Below, in pieces: positions 1 to 8,054 of a DNA stretch of 64,000 nucleotides; the stretch's first letter is position 1, and every line of letters starts with the position of its first letter. Location of the stretch: assembly GCF_001646665.1 (NCBI RefSeq), contig NZ_LWBU01000017.1, positions 164,148 through 228,147 on the forward strand, read 5' to 3'. Position numbers and translations under genes: made by a program. A model generated the notes under the pieces. It saw nothing but the letters and a program-made list of their open reading frames with translations. It did not search any database and was not told the origin of the DNA. This stretch comes from Streptomyces noursei. Its GTDB lineage: Bacteria; Actinomycetota; Actinomycetes; Streptomycetales; Streptomycetaceae.

Positions 1-1
1 A

Positions 2-379
2 CGGGACGGCTGGGTTCTCTTCCTGGAGCGAGTCTCCCTGACCTGGATCGAGCTCATCCTCAGCGAGACGCTACTCGGCCGCGAAGAACGGCTCTACAAC
101 GCCTGTGAACTTCCCGCCGGGCTGATCCGAGAGCTGCCGAGCCAGTTCTCGCGGGTGGAGTTTCCCGAGTACCCGATGTGGACGGGGAAGGAAGAGTCAC
201 CCGTGTGCTGGTTCTCCGCACCGGGGAAGCTCTTGCGGCTCGACGGCCTGAGTGACCACAGCTGGCTGCACGTCCGGGGGAGGACGCCGGCCGACCTGGA
301 GTCGCTCTGCGCGACCGTTCCCGGGCACTGGGTACGTGGGTACTCAGAACCGTTGGAAGCCGACGAACTGCCTTTCTAG
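2..379 (+). CDS. Hypothetical protein, 3' fragment of a gene starting upstream
   Basis: The frame is open from the first bases of the window and stops at a TAG, so only the last 125 or so residues are present. The visible part is rich in Leu, Glu and Trp (WIELILSETLLGREERL, then KLLRLDGLSDHSW) with no signal peptide or membrane segment. A GTG at 155 could be an internal start, but the unbroken upstream frame favours a longer protein. It lies just before the DUF5958 gene on the same strand. I do not recognise the family, and no function is assigned. Confidence 0.6.
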   Translation, partial: RDGWVLFLERVSLTWIELILSETLLGREERLYNACELPAGLIRELPSQFSRVEFPEYPMWTGKEESPVCWFSAPGKLLRLDGLSDHSWLHVRGRTPADLESLCATVPGHWVRGYSEPLEADELPF

Positions 380-443
380 TCACCCGGTGGTCTGCTTGGA
401 TGGCTGGGAAGGTCTGTGAATCGAGCGCAACGGGGGTGTGGGA

Positions 444-860
444 ATGGCTGATCCGTACATCACTCTCAACGAGCTCGCCCAGGAGCTTCGGCCGATGTCA
501 CAGGGCATCGAGTGGTTCGAGAGCCTCTCCGCTGAAGAGCAGTCCAACACCCTGCGCCTCCTTTCACATTTCTGCATCCAGGCCCGCGCCACCACCGAGG
601 ACGGCCCGGAAAGTATCCGACGTGCCGGACTTCGCGCCACGCACACACCGGCAGTTCTGATCGCACGAGGGCGGATCGACCAGCAACTCGGGAAGATCGT
701 CAGCCTCACTCCCCACGACGAGCGCCTCAAGTCATTCCGGCTACTGATCGCGGTGCTGGCCGTCGCCGACGGACGTCGACGGGAGCGCTACTGCTCCGAC
801 GGTTGCAGCCACGAATGGCATCGCCTGTCCGTCGACACCCTTGCCGAAACGCTGACCTGA
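444..860 (+). CDS. DUF5958 family protein
   Basis: A 138-residue soluble protein matching, from memory, the actinomycete DUF5958 family: LNELAQELRPMSQGIEWFE near the start, an EEQ..TLRLLSHFC.QA helix, then ESIRRAGLRATHTPAVL and LTPHDERLKSFRLLIAVLA. The C-terminus has a Cys/His cluster (RYCSDGCSHEWH) that could bind metal. I chose the ATG at 444 because a G-rich stretch lies about nine bases upstream; a GTG at 438 would add two residues. The biochemical role of DUF5958 is unknown. The gene sits in the accessory left end of the window, in a patch of small orphan proteins often seen near mobile or defence DNA. Confidence 0.75.
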   Translation: MADPYITLNELAQELRPMSQGIEWFESLSAEEQSNTLRLLSHFCIQARATTEDGPESIRRAGLRATHTPAVLIARGRIDQQLGKIVSLTPHDERLKSFRLLIAVLAVADGRRRERYCSDGCSHEWHRLSVDTLAETLT

Positions 861-878
861 TTCCTCGAGCTGTCGCCC

Positions 879-1469
879 CTACCGGGCTAGCGGCCCCAGA
901 GGAAACATCGCGCTCAGCCGAGGCAGTTTGCGCGCCGCCTCGGCTTCGCTCCGCACGTCCCACTGCTCGCCGAGCGGCCCTCGGCTGCGCCCCATATCGC
1001 CTTGCTCGGCTTCGACGGCTTCATAGAAGGCGTCGCCGCAGTCGTCGATGCCGGTAAGGAGCCCGTACGCCTCCTTGGCGGCGTAGTCGAGAGACTCCCA
1101 CTCGGGCCAATCGTCGTTCCAGAGCTCGTGAGGGCGAGCCACCAGGCACTGGACCTCAGGGGCATCGGCCAGAGTGTCGGGATCGGCCACTGCCCGAGAA
1201 AAGGCGTCCCGGCCGAGCCCCACCATCCACAGGCCGAAGTAGCAGAACCCGTCGTCCGAACACCAGCCGCCGAAGATACGCTCCGCCGCAGCCCATAGAT
1301 CCCAGGTGAAGGCTTCATGCGTCACTTCGTCCAGGCGAACCTGGAATTGCACAATCTCTGTCAGCGGCCTCCGCAACAACTCGTCACGCAACCACGCCAG
1401 GCCTTCGTCCCGGTCCCGCGTCTGCCGTCGGCACTCTTCGATGAGCTTCCAGAAGGAATCGATGTCCAC
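879..1469 (-). CDS. DUF4240 domain-containing protein
   Basis: The GTG start opens VDIDSFWKLIEECRRQT, the hallmark beginning of DUF4240 proteins, followed by the family's W-rich core (FTWDLWAAAERIFGGWCSDD, then WMVGLGRDAF). The product is 196 residues and soluble. The frame is open upstream to 1658, but that extension carries no family similarity and overlaps a convincing small gene on the other strand, so the GTG at 1469 is preferred. DUF4240 proteins are common in Streptomyces and related to the WGR/SMI1-type immunity-like families; a role as a small immunity or stress protein is speculation. Confidence 0.78.
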   Translation of the reverse strand: MDIDSFWKLIEECRRQTRDRDEGLAWLRDELLRRPLTEIVQFQVRLDEVTHEAFTWDLWAAAERIFGGWCSDDGFCYFGLWMVGLGRDAFSRAVADPDTLADAPEVQCLVARPHELWNDDWPEWESLDYAAKEAYGLLTGIDDCGDAFYEAVEAEQGDMGRSRGPLGEQWDVRSEAEAARKLPRLSAMFPLGPLAR

Positions 1470-1526
1470 GGCGGCACTGTGCCAGGCACCTCTGACACCG
1501 CGTGGTCGGCGAACTATGTTCGAGCA

Positions 1527-1793
1527 GTGGAGAACGCGGAGATCATCATCAAGCTCACCCCTGATGAGGCACTGGTCCTGTCCGATTGGCTGGAGAGGGT
1601 GCAGATGACGGACCTCAGCCGTCTCGTCGACGATGAGGCGGTCTGGGCACCCATTCATAGGCTGGCCGGCACGCTCGACAAGTCCCTGCCGGGGATCTTC
1701 GCGGCGGACTACGACGAACGCCTGTCTGCGGCACGTCGCAGGCTTCGACCCGCCTCAGACGATGCCGCCAATGATCACACAACCTCTGACTGA
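1527..1793 (+). CDS. Small hypothetical protein, 88 aa
   Basis: The GTG-initiated product begins VENAEIIIKLTPDEALVLSD and continues as an amphipathic, Leu/Asp/Arg-rich, probably all-helical protein (WLERVQMTDLSRLVDDEAVW), ending in a polar tail. It is divergent from the DUF4240 gene, 57 bases away. The frame extends upstream, but that part is antisense to the DUF4240 coding region and looks like shadow. No ribosome-binding site is obvious. Small proteins of this style recur in Streptomyces genomes, but I cannot name a family. Confidence 0.5.
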   Translation: MENAEIIIKLTPDEALVLSDWLERVQMTDLSRLVDDEAVWAPIHRLAGTLDKSLPGIFAADYDERLSAARRRLRPASDDAANDHTTSD

Positions 1794-1875
1794 GCTGGCT
1801 CGCAGCATCACTCACTTGAGGGGTTTCATCCCAAAACTTCTGGTGGATTCCCGTTGATTCTGGACAGTGAAGTCC

Positions 1876-2853
1876 ATGGGGCTGGGTGGGACGAGCGATA
1901 CGGCACCGCTACACGTAGACGAATTCGAGGTCGGTTGGCGGGATGCCAGAGGTGAACACCGACGACCGCTGAGTGAGGCGGAAGAGGTCGAGTTCGAGAC
2001 GGGACTACCAGTACGTGGCTTCCCTTCATACCGCGGTCAGCGGAACTTCCCGGGCCTGTACTGGTCGGCCACGACGGGCGGGCACGTGGTCGGCGTCCCG
2101 ATCGACATGCTGCAACGCTCCCTCCCCGCCTTCGCCCGTCTCGCCGCCCGCGCCAACGGCACTGGAGAATCCGTCCACGCCCACTACGACCTCTACGTCG
2201 TCTGTCGGCTCTGCATGCTGCGACATGGCATCCACGAGCCCGTGCTGGCACACATGGCTCCGGCCCTTCGGCTCTGCCGCAGGCACGCCATCTGGCTCGA
2301 CGGTGCATGCCACCCCCACGTCGGCCATCTCGACGGACTGATCAAGGCACAGCGCCAGCACTTCGGGCTGGTCCGTCGTTTCCCCGACACTATCGACATG
2401 GCCACGAAGGAGGCGGACAAACTCGTCCGCTCCTGGTTGATGACGAACTACCAGCCAGTTCTTCAAAAGCGTTGGCAGAAACGGCTGGTGCAGCTCCCTC
2501 GGGAGGAACCGCGCTACAGCGACGTGGTCCGCCAACGCCATGATGAGTGGGAGCGCATCGTGACCTACCCCGAGTTCGTCAGCCTCCTGGGACTCATCGC
2601 TGATCCACGTTGGCGAGCCCACCGCGTCCCCACTGACCGGCACGTCAGCGTTGAAGATCACCACGACGCCATCGCCGTCATTTTCGCCGAGGCCGAACGC
2701 CGGCTCTCCGTTCCGACGCTCCGCGTCATGCCCGAACGCAGGACCTTCCACAACGACCCCCTGTTCCGCTGGACCGACCCCAGCGGCAGAGTCCGCTTTC
2801 CACGCAGAGACGAACCGCACACCGTCATCCGACGTCCCAGCCACGCTGGATGA
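1876..2853 (+). pseudogene. TnsA-like N-terminus fused in frame to a TniQ-like C-terminus; transposon remnant
   Basis: Residues up to about 71 read like the beginning of Streptomyces TnsA-like heteromeric transposase subunits (VGWRDARGEHRRPL, then VRGFPSYRGQRNFPGLYWSA and TTGGHV). Where that family continues toward its endonuclease core, the frame instead becomes an unrelated sequence with a CRLC...H...LCRRH arrangement and long basic helices, resembling the C-terminal half of TniQ or associated zinc-ribbon proteins. The junction is near 2085-2095. Complete elements encode TnsA, a DDE transposase, an ATPase and TniQ in that order, so one in-frame deletion could create this 325-residue hybrid. 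The GTG at 1867 is an alternative start. The catalytic part of TnsA is missing, so it is probably inactive as a transposase, although the frame is intact. Confidence 0.6.
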
Positions 2854-3095
2854 GCACAGGTCAACCGCACCGGCCGCCGCCAGTTCTACTGGGACACCAT
2901 GAGGCCAGCGATCACACGAATTCCCACAACCACATGCGCTGGGACGCCAAGGACTCACGGTGTTCCGCTCCAACTGACGGGACTCTGGTCAGAGGCGTCG
3001 CTCTCCGCCGCTTCTACGGGGAACGGACAACGACGGGCGCTCAAGACGTCTCTTTTCGAACAATCCGCTACGGACCCACTGGGTACGCTGGGGGA
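2854..3095. other. Gene-poor gap downstream of the transposon remnant
   Basis: This 242-base stretch carries no convincing coding sequence. The frames across it are short, lack recognisable motifs and do not show the usual Streptomyces third-position GC bias. Base composition is lower in GC than the flanks, for example around 3040-3075. I found no clear terminal inverted repeat pairing with the left side of the fused gene. The 3' end contains the TACGCT box discussed under the MarR gene. Confidence 0.5.
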
Positions 3096-3584
3096 ATGAC
3101 CGCCATGTCGCCCGCCCGTACCGAGCCCGACCTCTCCTTCCTCCTGGACCACACCAGCCATGTGCTGCGTACCCGGATGTCGGCCGCGCTGGCCGAGATC
3201 GGCCTCACGGCGCGGATGCACTGCGTCCTCGTCCACGCCCTGGAGGAGGAGCGCACCCAGATCCAGCTCGCCGAGATCGGCGACATGGACAAGACGACCA
3301 TGGTGGTGACGGTCGACGCCCTGGAGAAGGCCGGGCTCGCCGAGCGCCGTCCGTCCAGCACCGACCGGCGCGCCCGGATCATCGCGGTCACCGAGGAGGG
3401 GGCCCGGGTCGCCCGGCGCAGCCAGGAGATCGTCGACCGGGTGCATCAGGAGGCGCTCGGGTCGCTGGACGCCGGGGACCGCGAGGTGTTCCTGCGGGCG
3501 CTCGGGCAGCTGGTCGGAGGGCATCTCGCCACCCCGGTGGAGGGCCCCCGGCCGGCCCGGCGGGCACGGCAGCGCGAGAAGTAG
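3096..3584 (+). CDS. MarR family transcriptional regulator
   Basis: A 162-residue winged-helix regulator: an N-terminal dimerisation helix (DLSFLLDHTSHVLRTRMSAA), a recognition region (IQLAEIGDMDKTTMVVTVDA) and the wing signature ERRPSSTDRRARIIAVTE, which is the MarR D-R motif. It precedes a DHA2-type efflux gene on the same strand, the usual regulator-target pair. A TACGCT hexamer ends six bases before the ATG, so the message may be leaderless; an ATG at 3105 is possible. It probably responds to a small hydrophobic ligand and represses the transporter through palindromes in the 68-base gap after position 3600. The ligand is unknown. Confidence 0.88.
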   Translation: MTAMSPARTEPDLSFLLDHTSHVLRTRMSAALAEIGLTARMHCVLVHALEEERTQIQLAEIGDMDKTTMVVTVDALEKAGLAERRPSSTDRRARIIAVTEEGARVARRSQEIVDRVHQEALGSLDAGDREVFLRALGQLVGGHLATPVEGPRPARRARQREK

Positions 3585-3602
3585 GCGTCACAGCATCCGA
3601 AA

Positions 3603-3628
3603 CAGATCGTCTATAACAAAACTATCTG
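3603..3628. promoter_or_regulatory. Candidate MarR operator
   Basis: An AT-rich partial palindrome with CAGAT and ATCTG arms flanks an A-rich centre, directly between the MarR stop and the MFS gene. It is the only AT-rich patch in this neighbourhood, as expected for a promoter/operator. Assignment to the MarR protein is inference from position. Confidence 0.4.
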
Positions 3629-3631
3629 CTA

Positions 3632-3668
3632 CGGTCTCTCCTGTCGGGTCCCATGACAGGAGAGACCG
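3632..3668 (+). promoter_or_regulatory. Perfect 14-bp hairpin covering the MFS ribosome-binding site
   Basis: The arms CGGTCTCTCCTGTC (3632-3645) and GACAGGAGAGACCG (3655-3668) are exact complements with a nine-base loop. The right arm contains the AGGAGA Shine-Dalgarno and ends two bases before the ATG at 3671. In RNA the stem would bury the ribosome-binding site. In DNA it could also act as an operator. Confidence 0.75.
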
Positions 3669-3670
3669 CC

Positions 3671-5113
3671 ATGTCCCTCGCTCCACGCACCCTCGCCCTC
3701 GGCGTCATCGCCACCGGCATGCTGATGACCGTCCTCGACGGCAGCATCGTGACCGTCGCCATGCCGGCCATCCAGAACGACCTGGGCTTCTCCGCGGCCG
3801 GCCTCAGCTGGGTCGTCAACGCCTACCTGATCGCCTTCGGCAGCCTGCTGCTGCTGGCCGGCCGGCTGGGCGACCTCATCGGCCGCAAGCGGATGTTCCT
3901 CGCCGGAACCGGCGTGTTCACGGCCGCCTCGCTGCTGGCGGGCGTGGCGGGGTCGCCCGCCGTGCTGATCGCCGCCCGCTTCCTCCAGGGCGCCGGGAGC
4001 GCGATGGCCTCCGCCGTCAGCCTCGGCATCCTCGTCACGCTCTTCACCGAACCCCGCGAACGCGCCAGGGCCATCGCCGTGTTCAGCTTCACCGGCGCGG
4101 CGGGCGCCTCGCTCGGCCAGGTCCTCGGCGGAGTCCTCACCGACCTCCTGGACTGGCACTGGATCTTCTTCATCAACCTGCCGATCGGGGTCGCCGCGCT
4201 CGCCGTCGCCGTCCCCGCGCTCCCCGCCGACCGCGGCCGCGGAGGGGCCGCCGGCGCCGACGTGCTCGGCGCGGCACTGGTCACGGCCGGCCTGATGCTC
4301 GGCATCTACACGGTGGTCGGGGTCGAGACGTACGGCTGGACCTCCGCGCACACCCTGGGCCTGGGCGCCCTCTCCCTGGTGCTGCTCGTCGCCTTCGCCG
4401 TACGCCAGGCCACCGCCGCCGACCCGCTGATGCCGCTGCGGATACTCCGCTCGCGCAGCGTCGCCGGAGCCAACCTGGTCCAGGTCCTCATGGTCGCCGC
4501 GCTGTTCTCCTTCCAGGTCCTCGTCGCGCTCCACCTCCAGAAGGTCCTCGGGTACGGGGCCGCCGCCACCGGCCTCGCGATGCTGCCGGCCGCCGCCGTG
4601 ATCGGTGCCGTCTCCCTCGGCGTGTCCGCCCGCCTCAACGCCCGCTTCGGCGAACGGACCGTCCTGCTGGCCGGACTGGTCATGCTGATGGGCGTCCTCG
4701 GACTGCTCACCCGCGTCCCGGTGGGGGCCGACTACGTCGTCGACCTGCTGCCCGTGATGCTGCTCGCCGCCGGCTTCGGGCTCGCCCTCCCCGCCCTCAC
4801 CGCGCTCGGCATGTCGGACGCCGGCGAGGACGACGCCGGCCTGGCGTCCGGGCTGTTCAACACCACCCAGCAGATCGGCATGGCGCTCGGCGTCGCCGTC
4901 CTGTCCACCCTGGCCTCCTCCCGCACGGAGAGCCTGCTGGCGGCCGGCAGCGGACGGGCCGAGGCCCTCACCGGCGGCTACCGGCTCGCCTTCGGCGTCG
5001 GCACCGGGCTCCTCGTCGCCGCCTTCGCCGTCGCGCTCACCGTGCTGCGCCGGCCGCGCCCCACACCCGGCGCCCCCGCCGGGCAGCCCCTCAAGCCCGC
5101 CGCAACGGCGTAG
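3671..5113 (+). CDS. DHA2 family MFS drug efflux transporter
   Basis: A 480-residue integral membrane protein with about 14 predicted helices. It has the DHA2 signature in helix 1 (LDGSIVTVAMPAI), motif A in the first cytoplasmic loop (GRLGDLIGRKRMF) and a motif-C-like antiporter segment (GAAGASLGQVLGGVLTD). Members export cationic dyes, antibiotics or their own strain's metabolites in exchange for protons. The ATG at 3671 follows AGGAGA; the upstream ATG at 3653 lies in a hairpin loop and has no ribosome-binding site. The 3' end overlaps the convergent helR gene by 23 bases. Regulation by the upstream MarR protein is likely; the substrate is unknown. Confidence 0.9.
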   Translation: MSLAPRTLALGVIATGMLMTVLDGSIVTVAMPAIQNDLGFSAAGLSWVVNAYLIAFGSLLLLAGRLGDLIGRKRMFLAGTGVFTAASLLAGVAGSPAVLIAARFLQGAGSAMASAVSLGILVTLFTEPRERARAIAVFSFTGAAGASLGQVLGGVLTDLLDWHWIFFINLPIGVAALAVAVPALPADRGRGGAAGADVLGAALVTAGLMLGIYTVVGVETYGWTSAHTLGLGALSLVLLVAFAVRQATAADPLMPLRILRSRSVAGANLVQVLMVAALFSFQVLVALHLQKVLGYGAAATGLAMLPAAAVIGAVSLGVSARLNARFGERTVLLAGLVMLMGVLGLLTRVPVGADYVVDLLPVMLLAAGFGLALPALTALGMSDAGEDDAGLASGLFNTTQQIGMALGVAVLSTLASSRTESLLAAGSGRAEALTGGYRLAFGVGTGLLVAAFAVALTVLRRPRPTPGAPAGQPLKPAATA

Positions 5114-7070
5114 GCAGCGGCAGGCCGTGCACCACGTCGAGGCGCGAGACCGCGCGGGTGAGGACCACGTACAGGCGGTTCAGCCCGCGCGGCTCGGCCG
5201 CGACCACCTCGGCGGGTTCGGCCACCACGACGTGGTCGTACTCCAGGCCCTTGGCGAGCGTGGCGGGCAGGAGCGTCACCCGGGGGCCGGTGAGGCCCGC
5301 GGCGTCCAGCGCGGCGCGCAGCCCGGCGACCGCCCGCTCGGCGGCGATCACGCCGACGGAGCCCTCGCGGTCCAGCGCCGCCCGCACCGCGGCGACCACG
5401 CCCTCCCGCACGTCCCGCACCTCGCGGAACGTCACCTCGCCGTCCCGGCGCAGCGACCGGCCGGGCGGCACGTCCACGCCGAGCGCGCCGAGCAGCCGGT
5501 TCGCCAGGGCCACGACCCCGGCCGGCACCCGGTAACCGGTCGTCAGGGCGACCACCGGCACCGACGTCCGCCCCAGGTGCGCCAGTTGCTCCGCCCAGTC
5601 GCGGGCGGCCCACGGGGTGGTGCCCTGCGCCAGGTCGCCGAGGACGGTCAGGGTGCCGAAGTCCGCGCGGCGGGCGATCGCCCGGCACTGCATCGGGGAG
5701 AGGTCCTGGGCCTCGTCGATCACGATGTGCCCGTAACCGGCGGGGCGTTCGATCAGCCCGGCCAGCTCGTCGAGCAGCAGCAGGTCGGCCGCGCTCCAGG
5801 GCGCCGAGCGGTACGAGCGCGGTGACCGCCGCCGGCGGATCGCCTCCCGCTCCGCGCCGGTGAGCGCCGGGTCGGACGGGTCGGCCAGCACCCCGGCGAG
5901 GACCTCCTCGGGCGTGACCTTCGGCCAGCAGGCGTCCACCAGCGCGGTCACGGCCCGCGTCCGCCCGATCCGCCGCGCCCACGCCGCGCCCCTCGGCCCG
6001 GCCCGCCGCTCCGCCCGCAGCCGGACCGCGGACACCACGCGGCTGAGCACCCGCTCCCTCCCCACCGCGTAGGGCGGCGCCTCCTCCCGTACCGCGGTGA
6101 CGACGGCGGCGAGCTCGCCGGCCGGCACCCGCCAGCGGTAGGAGCCGTCCGGGACGACCAGGTCCTCGGTGGGCGGGGCGACCCGGGCGTACAGGGCGCG
6201 GTGCAGGACGCCGGCCATGCGGGCGTCGTGCTTGACCGCCTCGGCCTCGGGCGCGTCCGTCTCCCGCACCGGGTGGCCCCGGTCGATCTCCTCCTCGATC
6301 GTGGACTGCCGGACGTCCGACTCGCCGAGCGCGGGCAGGACTTCGGAGACGTACGACAGGAACGTGCGGTTGGGGCCGAGGATCAGCAGGCCGCCGCGCC
6401 GGATGCGCTGCGGGTGGGTGTAGAGCAGGTACGCGGCCCGGTGCAGCCCCACGGCGGTCTTCCCGGTGCCGGGGGCGCCCTGGACGCAGAGGGACTCGGT
6501 GAGCCCGGCCCGCACCAGGTCGTCCTGCTCGGGCTGGAGGGTGGCCGCGATGTCGCGCATGGGCCCGACGCGGGGGCGCTCGATCTCCCCGGTGAGGATC
6601 GCGCCGGGCGGGGCGTCCTCCCCGGCGGCCAGGTGCTCGTCCTCCAGCCCGGTCAGGTCGGCGGAGTCGCCGTCGCTGAACGGCGCCCACCCGAACCGGC
6701 GGCGCACCAGCACGCCCTGGGGGTCGCGGGTGCTCGCCCGGTAGAAGGCGCGGGCGACGGGGGCGCGCCAGTCGACGACCAGGGGCGGCGCCGCCGGGTG
6801 CTCCCCGATGCGGCGGCGGCCGATGTGGTGGTGCCGGCCGTCCTCGTGGTCGACGCGGCCGAAGAACAGCGGGCCCGGTGCCTCCTCGCGCAGCGCCTTG
6901 GCGCGGCTGCGCAGGTGACGGCCGAGGGTCTCCGCGTCGGCGCCCGAGGCGGAGACGTCCTCGCCGGTGACGACGTGGTGGGCGGCCCCGTCGATCATGC
7001 GGCTCAGGGCGGCGCGGCAGGCGTCGTGGTGGGCCCGTTCCCTGCTCAGTTCCTCGTCGAGTGATGTCAT
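5091..7070 (-). CDS. helR: HelR-type RNA polymerase recycling motor ATPase
   Basis: A 659-residue superfamily-1 ATPase of the HelD/UvrD type. The N-terminal helices (SLDEELSRERAHHDACRAAL) precede a Q-motif-like TLQPEQDDLVR, Walker A GAPGTGKTA at about 198-206, Walker B/DEAQ (VIDEAQDLS), a GDLAQGTTPW motif III and a C-terminal GLEYDHVVV / LYVVLTRAV pair. The length and the DWRAP block fit the short class II HelD proteins called HelR, which remove rifamycin-bound or stalled RNA polymerase and give rifampicin tolerance (published for S. venezuelae). The ATG at 7070 is favoured over 7118 because the extension crosses an AT-rich promoter-like region. A UvrD-like DNA helicase is the alternative but less likely. 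Confidence 0.8.
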   Translation of the reverse strand: MTSLDEELSRERAHHDACRAALSRMIDGAAHHVVTGEDVSASGADAETLGRHLRSRAKALREEAPGPLFFGRVDHEDGRHHHIGRRRIGEHPAAPPLVVDWRAPVARAFYRASTRDPQGVLVRRRFGWAPFSDGDSADLTGLEDEHLAAGEDAPPGAILTGEIERPRVGPMRDIAATLQPEQDDLVRAGLTESLCVQGAPGTGKTAVGLHRAAYLLYTHPQRIRRGGLLILGPNRTFLSYVSEVLPALGESDVRQSTIEEEIDRGHPVRETDAPEAEAVKHDARMAGVLHRALYARVAPPTEDLVVPDGSYRWRVPAGELAAVVTAVREEAPPYAVGRERVLSRVVSAVRLRAERRAGPRGAAWARRIGRTRAVTALVDACWPKVTPEEVLAGVLADPSDPALTGAEREAIRRRRSPRSYRSAPWSAADLLLLDELAGLIERPAGYGHIVIDEAQDLSPMQCRAIARRADFGTLTVLGDLAQGTTPWAARDWAEQLAHLGRTSVPVVALTTGYRVPAGVVALANRLLGALGVDVPPGRSLRRDGEVTFREVRDVREGVVAAVRAALDREGSVGVIAAERAVAGLRAALDAAGLTGPRVTLLPATLAKGLEYDHVVVAEPAEVVAAEPRGLNRLYVVLTRAVSRLDVVHGLPLPTPLRRA

Positions 7071-7083
7071 GGGCCCAGAATAA

Positions 7084-7115
7084 AGCAACTCGGTAATATT
7101 TTTGTCTCGGTTGCT
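7084..7115. promoter_or_regulatory. Inverted repeat in the helR upstream region
   Basis: AGCAAC and GTTGCT arms flank an unusually AT-rich centre (TAATATTTTT) 13-45 bases upstream of the helR ATG. The position suits an operator or promoter for helR. Published helR genes carry a rifamycin-associated element upstream; I cannot confirm that this repeat is that element. Confidence 0.4.
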
Positions 7116-7182
7116 CAATGCCGGGGACGAGTGGCACGCATGGTGATGGCATGCGTACGCACCGGTAACGGCCGAGCGTCCA

Positions 7183-7212
7183 TTGACACTCTCCGTGTCC
7201 GGAAGCTAACTT
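7183..7212 (+). promoter_or_regulatory. Sigma-70-like promoter for the cyclodipeptide synthase operon
   Basis: TTGACA (7183-7188) and TAACTT (7207-7212) are separated by 18 bases, close to the HrdB consensus. Transcription would begin near 7219, leaving about 60 bases of leader before the TTG start at 7281. This argues against the upstream starts at 7131 and 7140. Confidence 0.6.
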
Positions 7213-7280
7213 CACGGCGTCGTCGCCACACCAGGAGCACGAGGCTCCTTCCGGGACTAGCGACGCGAAGGACTTCCCAG

Positions 7281-8054
7281 TTGACGACTGAAGCCGTCTT
7301 CGAGATTCGGCCCTTCACCTCTCCGGACACCGCTGCCGGACCGTTCACCGTCCGGCCCTACACCGCCCACTGCGGGGTGATCCACGCCGAGGGCGCCCAC
7401 GCCGTGATCGGCGTCTCGCCGGGCAACAGCTACTTCTCCGCGGGGCGCGTCACCGACCTGGCCCGCTGGGGCGCCGCCCACTTCGACCGGGTGGACCTCG
7501 TCTACACCGACCTCCACGTGGCAGAGATGTACGAGGCCTCCGGCTACACGCCCGAGGACGCCCGCCGCAAGGCGGTCAAGAACCTCCGCGGCGTACGGGC
7601 CAAGGTCACCAACGCGGTGGCCGCCGTCGACCCCGAGGGGCGGCGCCTGCGGGCCCGGCCCATGTCGGCCTTCCGCGACGAGCCGGCCTACCGGGAGATC
7701 CACCGGCACCTGCTGCGCCGGCTGGAGACCGACACCGACTTCCGCGCCACCTGCGACGCGCTCATCGACGCGTTCCTCTCCTCCAAGGTCCTGGCCGGCA
7801 GGACACCCACGGCACGGCAGCGCGAGGTGTGTTTCGCGTACGTGTGCGCCGAGGCGCCGCTGTTCCTCGACACCCCGGCCATCGTGGGCGTCCCGTCCTC
7901 CCTGAACTGCTACCACCAGCTGCTGCCGCTGGCCGAGTTGCTCTACGCGCGCGGCTCCGGGCTGCGCGCCTCGCGCAACCAGGGCCACGCCGTCGTCACC
8001 CCCGTACGGCGCGGCCGGCACGCCGCCGAAGGAGAGCCCTCCCATGTCCGTTGA
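7281..8054 (+). CDS. tRNA-dependent cyclodipeptide synthase, Rv2275-like
   Basis: A 257-residue CDPS that joins two aminoacyl-tRNAs into a diketopiperazine. The catalytic Ser lies in [10 protein letters not shown] (Ser46) and the Y..AE pair in [13 protein letters not shown] (Tyr187, Glu191). The basic helix [16 protein letters not shown] would contact tRNA. The blocks [15 protein letters not shown] and [11 protein letters not shown], and the tail [19 protein letters not shown], match my memory of M. tuberculosis Rv2275, cyclo(Tyr-Tyr) synthase. I chose the TTG at 7281: GAAGG precedes it and the promoter lies between it and the earlier starts. The stop overlaps the P450 start by 11 bases, indicating coupled translation. 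The product is probably cyclo(Tyr-Tyr), by homology only. Confidence 0.93.
   Translation: MTTEAVFEIRPFTSPDTAAGPFTVRPYTAHCGVIHAEGAHAVIGVSPGNSYFSAGRVTDLARWGAAHFDRVDLVYTDLHVAEMYEASGYTPEDARRKAVKNLRGVRAKVTNAVAAVDPEGRRLRARPMSAFRDEPAYREIHRHLLRRLETDTDFRATCDALIDAFLSSKVLAGRTPTARQREVCFAYVCAEAPLFLDTPAIVGVPSSLNCYHQLLPLAELLYARGSGLRASRNQGHAVVTPVRRGRHAAEGEPSHVR

Noticed and set aside
3653..3670. ATG at 3653 as the start of the MFS transporter
   Set aside because: It lies in the loop of the hairpin without a ribosome-binding site; the ATG at 3671 follows AGGAGA and fits the family N-terminus.
4978..7215. A long 745-codon frame overlapping helR on the same strand
   Set aside because: It is Arg/Pro/Gly-rich with no domain and is a frame-shifted shadow of the HelR coding sequence.
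7131..7280. N-terminal extension of the cyclodipeptide synthase
   Set aside because: The extension is Arg-rich, unlike CDPS proteins, and contains a TTGACA-N18-TAACTT promoter, so it is upstream DNA.
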